Shown: positions 53,123-64,000 of the stretch, piece after piece
How positions within the stretch are numbered: the stretch's first letter is position 1
Layout of the letters: each line of letters begins with the position of its first letter
From: Mycolicibacterium moriokaense
Lineage (GTDB): Bacteria > Actinomycetota > Actinomycetes > Mycobacteriales > Mycobacteriaceae
Assembly (NCBI RefSeq): GCF_010726085.1
Contig: NZ_AP022560.1
Location: 1,054,001 to 1,118,000 of the forward strand
Length of the DNA: 64,000 bases
Reading direction: 5' to 3'
Translations under genes and position numbers: made by a program
Notes under the pieces: generated by a model
Database searches by the model: none
What the model was told of the DNA's origin: nothing
The model's input: the letters and a program-made list of their open reading frames with translations, nothing else

Positions 53123-54285
53123 GCGCATCGCTGATCGAGCGTGTCCGTGAGCGCTTGGCCGCCGAATCGGCACCGCTCCGACCGACGGCGGTCGCCGCGG
53201 CGATCCGCGCGGAATCCGGCGGGCTGTTGGGGGACGCCGAGGTGCTCAGCGGCCTGCGGGTGTTGCAGACCGAACTCACCGGGGCCGGTGTCCTTGACCC
53301 GCTGCTGCGCGCGGATGGGACCACCGACGTTCTGGTCACCGCTCCCGACGCGGTATGGGTCGACGACGGCGCCGGGCTGCGCCGGACATCGATCCGGTTC
53401 GCCGACGACGATGCCGTCCGGCGCCTGGCGCAACGGCTGGCGCTGGCGGCCGGCCGCCGTCTCGACGAGGCGCAACCCTGGGTCGACGGGCAGCTGACCG
53501 GACTGGCAAGCGGGCAGTGCACCGTCCGGCTGCACGCCGTGCTGCCGCCGATCGCCCCCGCAGGCACATGCCTGTCGCTACGGGTGTTGCGGCCCGCCAC
53601 CCAGGACCTCGCCGCCCTGATCGGGACGGGCACCATCGACCCGTCGGCCGCGGCGCTGCTCGACGACATCATTGCCGCGCGCCTTGCCTTTCTGATCTCG
53701 GGCGGTACCGGTGCAGGAAAGACCACCCTGCTGGCTGCGCTACTCGGTGCGGTTCCCCCGCACGAACGCATCGTCTGCGTGGAGGACGCCGCCGAACTGG
53801 AACCGGCGCACCCGCATCTGGTGAACCTGGTCGCGCGGTGCGCCAACGTCGAGGGCGTCGGTGAAGTGACGGTTCGGGACCTGGTCAGGCAGGCGCTGCG
53901 GATGCGGCCGGACCGGATCGTGGTCGGCGAGGTCCGCGGCGCCGAGGTCGTCGACCTGCTCGCAGCGCTCAACACGGGCCATGACGGCGGGGCGGGGACC
54001 GTGCACGCCAACCGTCCGACCGAGGTGCCTGCCCGTCTCGAAGCCCTCGCGGCGATCGGCGGGCTGGACCGCGGTGCGCTGCACAGTCAGCTCGCGGCCG
54101 CCGTTCAGGTTCTCGTGCACGTCACACGCGACCACGTCGGCGCGCGACGCCTGAACGAGATTGCGGTGCTACTCCCGGCCGCCGATGGTCGAGTGCGCGC
54201 AGAGACCGCCTGGCGTCTCGGGACCGGGTTCGATCGCGGCGCCGAACATCTCCGCAAGCTGGTGCATGAACGGCGGTCGACATGA
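53119..54285 (+). CDS. tadA: Tad pilus assembly ATPase TadA
   Basis: Type II/IV secretion ATPase of 388 residues. Walker A GGTGAGKTTLLAALLG, an Asp box (RIVCVEDAAELEPAHPHLVN), Walker B (RIVVGEVRGAEVVDLLAALN) and the His box GGAGTVHANRP. ATG 53119 overlaps the ssd stop (ATGA). It powers Flp pilus polymerisation at the membrane. The frame extends upstream to 52756 inside ssd, which is not coding. Confidence 0.95.
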   Translation: MSASLIERVRERLAAESAPLRPTAVAAAIRAESGGLLGDAEVLSGLRVLQTELTGAGVLDPLLRADGTTDVLVTAPDAVWVDDGAGLRRTSIRFADDDAVRRLAQRLALAAGRRLDEAQPWVDGQLTGLASGQCTVRLHAVLPPIAPAGTCLSLRVLRPATQDLAALIGTGTIDPSAAALLDDIIAARLAFLISGGTGAGKTTLLAALLGAVPPHERIVCVEDAAELEPAHPHLVNLVARCANVEGVGEVTVRDLVRQALRMRPDRIVVGEVRGAEVVDLLAALNTGHDGGAGTVHANRPTEVPARLEALAAIGGLDRGALHSQLAAAVQVLVHVTRDHVGARRLNEIAVLLPAADGRVRAETAWRLGTGFDRGAEHLRKLVHERRST

Positions 54286-55091
54286 CTGGGGCGGCACTGG
54301 CACTGGCGCTCGCGCTGCTGGCGGCGCCGCGTCCGTCCCGGCACCGCCTTCGAGCGCGTGGACCTGTCTCGTCGACGCCGCCGAGCGTCACCGCGCGCCG
54401 CGCGGCACTGGTTCCGGCGGGTGTTCTAGTGGTGGCGCTGGCTTTCCTGTTGGCCTCGGTCACATCGGTGGGGCTCGTCGTCGCGACGGCGATAACCGGC
54501 GCGACAGTCGGGATTCGCCGACGGACCCGACGGCGGCGCCGAGCCCGCGCCGCCGAAGCCGTCGCGCTGCAGGGCGCGCTGGACACTCTCGTCGGGGAAC
54601 TGCGCGTCGGAGCTCACCCCGTCGCCGCACTCGGCGCCGCCGCCGTGGACGTCGGCGGTGTCGTCGCCACGGCACTGCGGACCATCGCGGCGCGAGCGCG
54701 TCTGGGCGCTGACGTCGCGGTGGGCCTTCGCAGCGTCGCGCACCGCTCGTCGCTGCCAGGGCAGTGGGAAAGGCTCGCGGCCGGTTGGCAGCTCGCACAG
54801 CACCACGGCCTCGCCATCGGCACCCTGATGCAAACCGCACAGCGGGATCTCCTCGAGCGGGAACGATTCGCCGCCCGCGTCGACGCCGGGATGGCCGGAG
54901 CACGCGCCACCGCAGCGGTGCTGGCGGGGCTTCCCGTAGTCGGCGTCGGACTCGGCCAGCTGATCGGCGCCGACCCGCTGAGCTTCCTGCTCTCCGACGG
55001 ATTCGGTGGATGGTTGTTGGTCATCGGGGTGGCACTGGCCTGTGTCGGCCTGCTGTGGTGCGACCGGATCACCAGTCAGGTGTTGAGATGA
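54282..55091 (+). CDS. tadB: Tad inner-membrane protein TadB-like
   Basis: GspF-like platform protein of 269 residues with N-terminal membrane segments (ALVPAGVLVVALAFLLASVT), a cytoplasmic GspF domain (ALDTLVGELRVGAHPVAALG) and C-terminal helices. ATG overlaps the tadA stop, its stop overlaps tadC (ATGA). Corresponds to Rv3658c. Confidence 0.85.
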   Translation: MTGAALALALALLAAPRPSRHRLRARGPVSSTPPSVTARRAALVPAGVLVVALAFLLASVTSVGLVVATAITGATVGIRRRTRRRRRARAAEAVALQGALDTLVGELRVGAHPVAALGAAAVDVGGVVATALRTIAARARLGADVAVGLRSVAHRSSLPGQWERLAAGWQLAQHHGLAIGTLMQTAQRDLLERERFAARVDAGMAGARATAAVLAGLPVVGVGLGQLIGADPLSFLLSDGFGGWLLVIGVALACVGLLWCDRITSQVLR

Positions 55092-55669
55092 TCTGCGCCG
55101 CAATCCTGATGGCTGTTGCGGTGCTTCTCGCCCCGGCCGGAGCAAGAGCGCGTGCACGTGCGTTGGCCGGTTTCGGGCCGCGGACATCGATACGGCCGGC
55201 CGTTCCGGTGGCCCCCGATGCGCTGGCCACGGCGTCGACTCTTGAGGTGTTGGCCGCATGCCTGCGTTCGGGAATGGCGGTGTCGACGGCCGCGGCCGCC
55301 ACGGCGCCGTCCGCACCACCGCACCTGGCCCGGATCTTGACTCGGGCCTCCGACATGCTCGCGCTCGGCGCCGAACCGGCCTCGGCATGGACGGATCCGG
55401 CCAAGAACACCGACGACCACGCCGAAGCGCTGCTGCGGTTGGCGCGTCGCTCGGCGGCATCGGGTGCCGCTCTCGCGCAGGGCGTCGCCGAGTTGGCCGG
55501 CCAGGTCCACGACGATGCCGCCGACTCCGCCCGCGCCGCGGCAGAACGGGCCGGCGTCCTGATCGCGGGGCCGCTGGGGCTGTGCTATCTGCCCGCGTTC
55601 GTGTGCCTCGGCATCGTGCCGGTCGTCGCGGGCCTGGCCACCGATGTGCTGGGTTCCGGTGTGTTGTGA
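55088..55669 (+). CDS. tadC: Tad inner-membrane protein TadC-like
   Basis: GspF-like protein of 193 residues, shorter than classical TadC: STLEVLAACLRSGMAVSTAA, ASAWTDPAKNTDDHAEALLR, and a C-terminal membrane helix LIAGPLGLCYLPAFVCLGIV. Corresponds to Rv3657c. Precedes the Flp pilin gene by 21 bases. Confidence 0.8.
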   Translation: MICAAILMAVAVLLAPAGARARARALAGFGPRTSIRPAVPVAPDALATASTLEVLAACLRSGMAVSTAAAATAPSAPPHLARILTRASDMLALGAEPASAWTDPAKNTDDHAEALLRLARRSAASGAALAQGVAELAGQVHDDAADSARAAAERAGVLIAGPLGLCYLPAFVCLGIVPVVAGLATDVLGSGVL

Positions 55670-55690
55670 AAATGATGGGGAGGAAATCGA

Positions 55691-55894
55691 TTGAAAAGCA
55701 ACTGGATTCGTACATCGCAGGCGAAGCTGAGCCTGTTGATCGTGGACGAGAGCGGCATGTCCACGGTCGAATACGCAATCGGCACTATTGCGGCGGCGGC
55801 GTTCGGCGCCATTCTCTACACCGTGGTGACGGGCGACTCGATCGTCAGCGCACTGACCAACATCATCAATCGCGCACTGAACACCAACGTCTAG
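55691..55894 (+). CDS. Flp pilin-like protein (DUF4244)
   Basis: Pilin precursor of 67 residues: a basic leader, then the processing site region ESGMSTVEYAIGTIAAAAFG with Glu at +5 of the mature chain, and one membrane helix AIGTIAAAAFGAILYTVVTG. TTG 55691 is decided by GGGGAGGAA about 6 bases upstream. Corresponds to Rv3656c, the pilin of the mycobacterial Tad locus. The stop TAG is followed directly by GTG. Confidence 0.85.
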   Translation: MKSNWIRTSQAKLSLLIVDESGMSTVEYAIGTIAAAAFGAILYTVVTGDSIVSALTNIINRALNTNV

Positions 55895-55896
55895 GT

Positions 55897-56217
55897 GACG
55901 AGGGCGGTGCGACGGTCGAGGCGGCGATCGGCATCGCGGGTCTGGTCGTCGTCCTGCTGGTGTGCATGTCGAGCCTCATCGCGGTGTCGACGTACATCCG
56001 GTGTGTCGACGCAGCCAGGGAAGCGGCGCGATTGGCAGCCCGAGGTGACGACGGATCGGCGGCGGCCCAAGCCATCGCGCCGGACGGAGCGGCGATTCAG
56101 CTGCGCCGCGACGGCGAACACATCGTCGCCACCGTCTCGGCGCGGTCGGCGTTCCTGCCGGGCGTCACCCTCGCGGGACGAGCTGTCGCCGCGTTGGAGC
56201 CCGGTGTGGGCGGATGA
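55897..56217 (+). CDS. TadE-like pseudopilin, no usable start codon in frame
   Basis: Sequence from 55897 in the frame ending at 56217 reads DEGGATVEAAIGIAGLVVVL with membrane helix, then the TadE pattern CVDAAREAARLAARGDDGSA. No ATG, GTG or TTG occurs in frame between 55678 and the membrane helix; the GTG directly after the pilin stop (55895) is one phase off. Either a base is missing near 55899 (sequencing error or mutation), or a frameshift or non-standard start is used. Corresponds to Rv3655c. Confidence 0.7.
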   Translation, partial: DEGGATVEAAIGIAGLVVVLLVCMSSLIAVSTYIRCVDAAREAARLAARGDDGSAAAQAIAPDGAAIQLRRDGEHIVATVSARSAFLPGVTLAGRAVAALEPGVGG

Positions 56218-56548
56218 CGGTGCGGCGACTCCGGTCGCCGTCGCGATGATGGCGGTGCTGGTGGCGGTCACCGTCGCGTGCGTGTACCTCGGCGCGGCGG
56301 TGACGGCGCGGCACCGCGCCCAGGCCGCGGCCGATCTCGCCGCACTGGCCGCGGCTGGACGGCTCGCGCAGGGTGCGGGCACTGCATGCGCACACGCCAA
56401 AGAGTTGGCCGAGGCGATGAGCACCAGGGTCGCGGACTGCACCGTGGTGGGACTCGATGCCGTTGTCGCCGTTGAGGTCGCCGTCGCACTCGGCCGGTTT
56501 GGTGTCGGTACGGCCCGAGCCGTAGCCCGCGCCGGCCCGGTCGAATAG
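56204..56548 (+). CDS. TadG-like pilus-associated protein (Rv3654c-like)
   Basis: Protein of 114 residues with an N-terminal membrane helix (VAVAMMAVLVAVTVACVYLG) and the Tad-associated segment RHRAQAAADLAALAAAGRLA, then a Cys pair (TACAHAKEL, ADCTVV). Resembles Rv3654c. GTG 56204 overlaps the tadE-like gene by 14 bases. Last gene of the Tad operon. Confidence 0.75.
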   Translation: MWADDGAATPVAVAMMAVLVAVTVACVYLGAAVTARHRAQAAADLAALAAAGRLAQGAGTACAHAKELAEAMSTRVADCTVVGLDAVVAVEVAVALGRFGVGTARAVARAGPVE

Positions 56549-56553
56549 TGCGG

Positions 56554-57543
56554 CTAGCTCTCGGCCGGACGGAGTGTGGCCAGTCCCGCGGACACGTCGT
56601 CGTCGAGCTCGACGCGGTTGATCGTCACGTGCACGGGCGTCCACCCGCCGTCGTTGGCGACCAACCGTAAGGTGCCCGAGGTGCGACCCTTCTCGAATTC
56701 CTCTGCCATTCTTGCCAATTCGTGCCGGTCTGACGGATGCACCAGATGTTCACCGGCCAGGCTGGCGCGCCAGTTGAAGAATGGGGCGGGGTCATCGAGC
56801 CACTTCAGCAGCGTCCAGTTGGTCGGGTCGACGAGCGCGCGGTGCGCGCCCGGCTGTGCCAAGCCCTTCAGGATCCGCTGGGCCAGAACGTCGCGTCGGT
56901 CAGCGCCGCCCTCAGACTCCCCGCGCCAGTTCATCGCCCGAAGGACCAGTCGCTGGCTTCCGTCGTCCGCTTCCTCGGCGAGCACTCTGGCCACGAAGCC
57001 GATCGTGATCGGTTCGCCGCGATAGTCCCTCACGTCCCACGAATTGCAGAGCGTGTGGCCGGGCTCGCGCTTGATCGTCATCGACAGGACTTCGGCCTCG
57101 CTCGGATTGAGCTCACGCTTAGGCAGATCCTCGGCGAACGCTCTGCCGTGCGTCACCTGACTGTCCGGGGCCCATCCGCTGTTGAACAACGACTCCTTGG
57201 TGTCGGTCGCGGTGCCGTTGGTCAGGTCCCAGATGAGCGGCCCGGGAATCGGGCGCTCCGGCGGCTCCATATCGGGCGGGCCGATCCACACGTGCACACC
57301 GTGAATCCGGCCATCCGACATCTGGATCACCTCGGTGCGGATCACGCGGTCGTTCTTGGGCGTGATGCTGCTCAGGCCTTGGCCCGCGCGCACGGTCTCG
57401 CCGATCGCGGTCTGAATCGCCATCAGATGCGGATTTCGCCTCAGAAACGCGCTGACGGGGACCAGATTCTTCGTTAGGCGCCCCTGTGCGACCACGGCAG
57501 GTTCGCTGCCCAATGTCTCCACGAGCAGCCAGTCGTGGTTCAT
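56554..57543 (-). CDS. PAS/GAF-like protein (Rv3651-like, DUF5593)
   Basis: Protein of 329 residues with a GAF-like N-terminus (DWLLVETLGSEPAVVAQGRL) and a C-terminal PAS-type domain (DPTNWTLLKWLDDPAPFFNW, then SLAGEHLVHPSDRHELARMA). It corresponds to Rv3651, whose structure shows PAS and GAF folds (recalled). ATG 57543 is preceded by TAAAAT at 7 bases, so a leaderless start is likely; ATG 57552 is also in frame. Convergent with the Tad operon, 5 bases apart. Confidence 0.8.
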   Translation of the reverse strand: MNHDWLLVETLGSEPAVVAQGRLTKNLVPVSAFLRRNPHLMAIQTAIGETVRAGQGLSSITPKNDRVIRTEVIQMSDGRIHGVHVWIGPPDMEPPERPIPGPLIWDLTNGTATDTKESLFNSGWAPDSQVTHGRAFAEDLPKRELNPSEAEVLSMTIKREPGHTLCNSWDVRDYRGEPITIGFVARVLAEEADDGSQRLVLRAMNWRGESEGGADRRDVLAQRILKGLAQPGAHRALVDPTNWTLLKWLDDPAPFFNWRASLAGEHLVHPSDRHELARMAEEFEKGRTSGTLRLVANDGGWTPVHVTINRVELDDDVSAGLATLRPAES

Positions 57544-57809
57544 GAGGGGCATTTTAGGGCGGGGTCTGCGGCCCTCCGCAGCCAGCATTTGCATACGGAA
57601 TCAGTGGTCGTTTGCCATGTGTACGGTGCGTCACAAGATTTTTCGCGGGCGTCAGTTAACTCACCAAAGTTGCGGTGCCAGCCCTGACAAGGTAGTTTGC
57701 GACTGCACCCAGCTATACCGGGATAGGGAACGGATCGAGTTGTCCGACCGTTCGTCGCAACCGCGGTACCAGCGATTTCGGTCTGACTGGCAGGGTCCGC
57801 GGAGCCGCG

Positions 57810-57839
57810 GGGGCGACCGTACGAGGGGTCGGTCGCCCC
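57810..57839 (-). terminator. 10-bp hairpin after helicase gene
   Basis: GGGGCGACCG (57810-57819) and CGGTCGCCCC (57830-57839) form a perfect 10-bp stem, 11 bases past the helicase stop on the minus strand. GC-rich neighbouring sequence, no T-run. Probable terminator. Confidence 0.6.
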
Positions 57840-57850
57840 TTGCGGCGGCG

Positions 57851-60190
57851 TCATGGCGTGGTGCCTCCGAGCTCTTTCAGAACCAGTCGCAGCAACCTGA
57901 TCGCACCCTCTTTGTCAAGGGGATCGTTTCCGTTGCCGCACTTGGGTGACTGCACACAGGACGGGCACCCGGCGGGGCACTCGCACGCCTCGATCGCCGC
58001 CGCCGTCGCTCCCCACCAGACGTCGATCTTTTCGAAGCCGCGGTCGGCGAAGCCGGCGCCGCCGGGATAGCCGTCATAGACGAAGATCGTCGGCAGGCCG
58101 TCGACGGGGCCCACCGCCGTGGACACTCCGCCGATGTCGCCTCGGTCGCAGCTGGCGACCAGCGGCAGCAATCCGATCGCCGCGTGTTCGGCCGCATGAA
58201 GCGAACCCGGCACCCGTAACGGATCAATCCCGTTGTCCTGCAGAGCTTCAGGGGTGATGGTGCACATCACCGCCGAGGTGTCGAGGGTGCGCGTCGGCAT
58301 CTCGAGTTCGACGAAGTCGATGACCTCGCCGCTCAACTCCCGCCGCAGATAGCCGATGACGGTGTTGGTCACCGATACCGGCACGAGCCCAACGGTCACC
58401 GGCCCGTAGGTCTTTCGTATCCCCTCGCCGGTGACCACGATGTCGGTCAACTCCCGGGCGGATGTGGTGTACCCCGGATCCTCGGCGTGCACGAACGCGA
58501 CGCCGTCCTCGAAGTCGAGTGAGTCGACGACGTAGCTCTCACCCTGATGCAGATAGACGGCCCCCGGATGGACCGAGGCCGGTGCCTGGCCCGCGCCCGC
58601 GGTGCCCAACAGTCGCCCCGTCTCCGCCTCCAGGATCGCGATCTGACCACCCGACGAGCCGCGGATGTCCACTGCCGGATGCGGATCCACACCCGGTGTC
58701 GCGAAGTAACCGGTGGGACGCCTGCGCAGCAGGCCGTCGTCGACGAGCGACGCCGCGACCGCCTCGGCGTTCCACATCCGCACCTCCGCCTCGGTGAGCG
58801 GAAGCTCGGTCGCGGCGCAGAGCAACTGCGGGCCAAGGACATACGGATTGGACGGATCGATGACGACGCGTTCGATCGGCTTGTCCAGCAGGGCCGCGGG
58901 GTGATGGACGAGGTACGTGTCGAGCGGGTCGTCGCGGGCGATCAACACGATCAACGCGCTTTGGCCCCGGCGGCCGGCACGGCCTGCCTGCTGCCAGAAG
59001 GACGTCACCGTGCCGGGAAAGCCAGCCAGTACGACGGCATCGAGGCCAGCGATGTCCACCCCGAGTTCCAAGGCGTTGGTCGTCGCCAGCCCGCGCAATT
59101 CGCCGTCGGCGAGTGCGCGTTCCAGCGCGCGCCGGTCCTCGGCGAGATAACCCGCCCGATATGACGCGACACGGTCGGCGAGATCCGGTGCGAGTTCCTC
59201 CAACCGGGCGCGCGCGCCCAGCGCCGTCAGTTCGGCACCGCGGCGCGAACGCACGAATGTCAGCGTGCGAGCGCCCTCGGCGATCAGATCGCCCATCACC
59301 CGCGCGGCATCCGCGCCCGCCGAACGCCGAACCGGGGCACCGTTTTCTCCGACGAGGTCGTCCAGCAAGGCCGGCTCCCACAACGCGACCGTGCGTGCGC
59401 CCTGCGGTGAACCGTCCTCGGTGACCTCAGTGACGGTCTGCCCGATCAGTTCCGACGCGGTGCCGGCGGGTGACGCCGTGGTGGCACTGGCGAAGATCAC
59501 CGTGGGTCCGGAGGATTCCGATCCGGCGCCCGAATAGCGGGTGGCCAACCGCAACAGCCGACGCAGCACCATCGCCACGTTTGACCCGAAAACACCACGG
59601 TAGTAATGGCATTCATCGACGACGAGGTATCGCAGGTTACGGAGGAACACCGCCCAGCGGGCATGGTTGCGCAGCAGTGACAGGTGAATCATGTCGGGAT
59701 TGGAGAAAATCCAGCGCGACCGTTCCCTGGCGAAGCGTCGCACCTCGGTAAGGCTGTCACCGTCATACGCGCTCGGCGCGACGTCACGGAGCCCGGGTAC
59801 GGCTTCGGTCAGCGCCACCGCGGTGCGCAACTGGTCGTGGCCGAGCGCCTTGGTGGGCGACAGATAGAGCACGCGGGCGCGTGAATCAGCTTTCAGCGCC
59901 GTCAAAATCGGCAACTGGTATGCCAGCGACTTGCCCGACGCGGTCCCGGTGCTGAGTACCACATGACGCCCGGCGTTGGCGAGGTTGGCCGCTGCGAGCT
60001 GATGTGACCACGGCGCCTCGATGCCGCGATCAACGAACGCCTGCACCACTTCTGGATCGGCCCACTCCGGCCAGCCTTGGCGTCGGCCCTGGCGCGGCGG
60101 CAGGTCGGCGACATGACGCAACGGATCGTGCCCTCCACTACGGGCGCCGTCGACCGCGCTAGCGAGCAGTTCGCGGCCGAAATCTGCCAT
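57851..60190 (-). CDS. YprA/MrfA-like DEAD/DEAH helicase with DUF1998
   Basis: DNA helicase of 779 residues (Rv3649-like). Q/Walker A region VVLSTGTASGKSLAYQLPIL, DEAH-type DECHYYRG, SAT in FASATTASPAG, and the C-terminal helicase motif QQAGRAGRRGQSALIVLIA. The C-terminal DUF1998 has the four-Cys metal site CECPAGCPSCVQSPKCG, as in MrfA, which unwinds DNA to repair mitomycin-type damage. ATG 60190 follows GAAAGG. Divergent from cspA; the frame extends to 60529 without a site. Confidence 0.9.
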   Translation of the reverse strand: MADFGRELLASAVDGARSGGHDPLRHVADLPPRQGRRQGWPEWADPEVVQAFVDRGIEAPWSHQLAAANLANAGRHVVLSTGTASGKSLAYQLPILTALKADSRARVLYLSPTKALGHDQLRTAVALTEAVPGLRDVAPSAYDGDSLTEVRRFARERSRWIFSNPDMIHLSLLRNHARWAVFLRNLRYLVVDECHYYRGVFGSNVAMVLRRLLRLATRYSGAGSESSGPTVIFASATTASPAGTASELIGQTVTEVTEDGSPQGARTVALWEPALLDDLVGENGAPVRRSAGADAARVMGDLIAEGARTLTFVRSRRGAELTALGARARLEELAPDLADRVASYRAGYLAEDRRALERALADGELRGLATTNALELGVDIAGLDAVVLAGFPGTVTSFWQQAGRAGRRGQSALIVLIARDDPLDTYLVHHPAALLDKPIERVVIDPSNPYVLGPQLLCAATELPLTEAEVRMWNAEAVAASLVDDGLLRRRPTGYFATPGVDPHPAVDIRGSSGGQIAILEAETGRLLGTAGAGQAPASVHPGAVYLHQGESYVVDSLDFEDGVAFVHAEDPGYTTSARELTDIVVTGEGIRKTYGPVTVGLVPVSVTNTVIGYLRRELSGEVIDFVELEMPTRTLDTSAVMCTITPEALQDNGIDPLRVPGSLHAAEHAAIGLLPLVASCDRGDIGGVSTAVGPVDGLPTIFVYDGYPGGAGFADRGFEKIDVWWGATAAAIEACECPAGCPSCVQSPKCGNGNDPLDKEGAIRLLRLVLKELGGTTP

Positions 60191-60476
60191 ACCGAACCTT
60201 TCCTGGCCCTTCCTGAGCCCCTTCGTATGTGAATTGTTCACCAATCGATTGCGTCTCCACTGTCGCCGCAGCCCAGAACGTGATTGACTGATCGCGGTCG
60301 CAGCTTCTGTGTTCGTGTATTCGCACTCGCAGGATCGACGTTGCGATCGCGGTTCCTGCGAGGGTTGTAGGTCGGGTCGAGTTCCGAGCACTCCACGAAG
60401 GTATGGCGGTCGGAACGGGCCCGGTGTACCGAAACGGTGGACCGCACCCGGTATGAAGAGAAGGAAAGTACGAAAG
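60191..60476. promoter_or_regulatory. Divergent helicase / cspA control region
   Basis: 286 bases without a gene. A palindrome GTGAA-TTG-TTCAC lies at 60229-60241. The long distance before cspA is consistent with the extended 5' leader usual for cold shock mRNAs. No other clear element was seen. Confidence 0.4.
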
Positions 60477-60680
60477 ATGCCACAGGGAACTGTGAAGTGG
60501 TTCAACGCGGAAAAGGGTTTCGGGTTCATCGCGCCCGAGGACGGTTCTGCCGATGTGTTCGTCCACTACACGGAGATTCAAGGAAGCGGCTTCCGCACCC
60601 TTGAGGAGAACCAGAAGGTCGAGTTCGAGGTTGGCCAGAGCCCCAAGGGCCCGCAGGCCACAGGCGTTCGCGCCGTCTAA
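60477..60680 (+). CDS. cspA: Cold shock protein CspA
   Basis: RNA/ssDNA-binding chaperone of 67 residues: [20 protein letters not shown] carries RNP1 (KGFGFI), and DVFVHYTEI is RNP2. AAGGAA precedes ATG 60477. A T-rich terminator follows. Corresponds to Rv3648c. Confidence 0.95.
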   Translation: MPQGTVKWFNAEKGFGFIAPEDGSADVFVHYTEIQGSGFRTLEENQKVEFEVGQSPKGPQATGVRAV

Positions 60681-60700
60681 CCGACGCACCTAGAGGAAAC

Positions 60701-60743
60701 CCCCCGCACAGCTCCGACAACGAGCATCGCGGGGGTGTTTTCG
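60701..60743 (+). terminator. cspA rho-independent terminator
   Basis: CCCCCGC (60701-60707) pairs with GCGGGGG (60729-60735) and is followed by TGTTTTCGTTT. Typical terminator downstream of cspA. Confidence 0.8.
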
Positions 60744-60805
60744 TTTGGGGGGTGCCCGGCCCGGCGGCACCTCGGCCGGGCGGTCCCTGGCTTAATGTCG
60801 AACGC

Positions 60806-61396
60806 GTGAGCCAGCTGTCCTTCTTCTCGGCCGAGTCGGTGCCGCCTGCGGTGGCCGACCTGACCGGGTTGCTTGCCGCACCGGGACAGGTGGTGCTGGT
60901 GGGTTCGGGCGCACAGGCCGGGGCGCGGCTCTCGGTGGTGGTGGACCAGATGTGGCGGGCGCAGGCGCTCGCCGAGATGATCGTCGAGGCCGGCCTTGAG
61001 CCCGAGATATCCCGCACCGACGAGAACAATCCGCTGGTCCGCACGGCTGTCGACGCGCGCCTGGTCGGTATCGCCACCGAATGGACACGCGGCGCCGTCA
61101 AGACCGTCCCGCCGCAGTGGCTGCCGGGTCCGCGACAATTGCGGGCCTGGACGCTGGCCGCGGGTACCCCGGAGGCCGATCGCTACCTCCTTGGCCTGGA
61201 CCCGCACGCGCCCGACACGCATTCGCCACTGGCGTCGGCCATGATGCGGGTGGGGATAGCTCCGACACTCATCGGCACCAGAGGGTCTCGTCCGGCACTG
61301 CGGATCAGCGGTCGCCGCCGGCTATCGCGCCTGGTAGAGAACGTGGGGGAACCCCCGGCGGATGTGGACGCGTTTGCTCAGTGGCCGCGCGTCTGA
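60806..61396 (+). CDS. Conserved protein (Rv3647c-like)
   Basis: Protein of 196 residues, alpha/beta, with SQLSFFSAESVPPAVADLTG and VVLVGSGAQAGARLSVVVDQ, then WLPGPRQLRAWTLAAGTPEA. It is the gene between cspA and topA in M. tuberculosis (Rv3647c). GTG 60806 has TAATGT 7 bases upstream and no ribosome site, so a leaderless start is likely. Function unknown. Confidence 0.8.
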   Translation: MSQLSFFSAESVPPAVADLTGLLAAPGQVVLVGSGAQAGARLSVVVDQMWRAQALAEMIVEAGLEPEISRTDENNPLVRTAVDARLVGIATEWTRGAVKTVPPQWLPGPRQLRAWTLAAGTPEADRYLLGLDPHAPDTHSPLASAMMRVGIAPTLIGTRGSRPALRISGRRRLSRLVENVGEPPADVDAFAQWPRV

Positions 61397-61531
61397 CGGC
61401 CCGGAAAAGGGGGGTCAGTTTGCGTCGGGTCGATCAGAATGCGAAATTGTCAGTTGCCGACGAGGCCCTGCCGGACGCACAGCGCGGTTTCGGGCGTTGT
61501 TGGCAGCAGAAGAAGTGGAGCGTAGGCACTG

Positions 61532-64000
<2,469 letters not shown>

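Overview
The window is high-GC actinobacterial DNA from a mycobacterium, most likely a fast-growing Mycolicibacterium-type species. From about 31.2 kb to the right edge the genes follow, in reverse, the block I recall as Rv3646c-Rv3684 of Mycobacterium tuberculosis (topA, cspA, a YprA-like helicase, the Tad pilus locus, acs, marP, nth, crp, bagAB, whiB4, ponA2, cds1, tRNA-Pro). The dipeptide permease genes and PE/PE_PGRS genes that I recall inside the M. tuberculosis block are missing. Gene-order comparisons are from memory; no search was run.

Left part (1-11.8 kb): accessory catabolic and regulatory genes. A Rieske oxygenase, a 50-residue membrane protein and a KshB-like reductase form an operon divergent from a TetR gene. 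A second TetR gene faces a three-gene set encoding a membrane protein, a haem-copper oxidase subunit III-like protein and a subunit IV-like protein. Then come a DUF7064-like protein, an APH-fold phosphotransferase, an F420-type LLM oxidoreductase and a FAD amine-oxidase-fold enzyme. Several intergenic palindromes look like TetR-type operators.

Middle part (about 11.8-31.3 kb): a mosaic mobile region. It has a decayed IS256-type transposase and an IS21-family element that splits a DUF1023 alpha/beta hydrolase; removing it with one 4-bp duplication restores the frame. It also has an EspC-like type VII target, a MobF relaxase-helicase with an oriT-like upstream region, an operon of type VII secretion-associated proteins (membrane protein, 840-aa DUF5631/5632-like protein, 158-aa protein), small element genes, an IS3 remnant and a partition-type ribbon-helix-helix protein. 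A primase-helicase, an excisionase, an XRE regulator and a tyrosine integrase complete it. The integrase reading frame runs through the tRNA-Pro(CGG) gene, so the right junction of an integrated plasmid or mobilisable element lies at about 31.23 kb. No second copy of the tRNA 3' end was seen, so the left boundary is not fixed.

Right part (31.2-64 kb): conserved core chromosome for cell wall synthesis (ponA2), redox regulation (whiB4), cAMP signalling (crp), DNA repair (nth), acid resistance (marP), acetate activation (acs), Tad pilus assembly, cold shock and topoisomerase I (truncated at the right edge). Two small RNAs are visible: an Ms1/MTS2823-type RNA at about 50.34-50.64 kb (minus) and a 6C/B11-type RNA at about 51.73-51.83 kb (plus). 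Both sit at the positions these RNAs hold beside the Rv3661 homologue.
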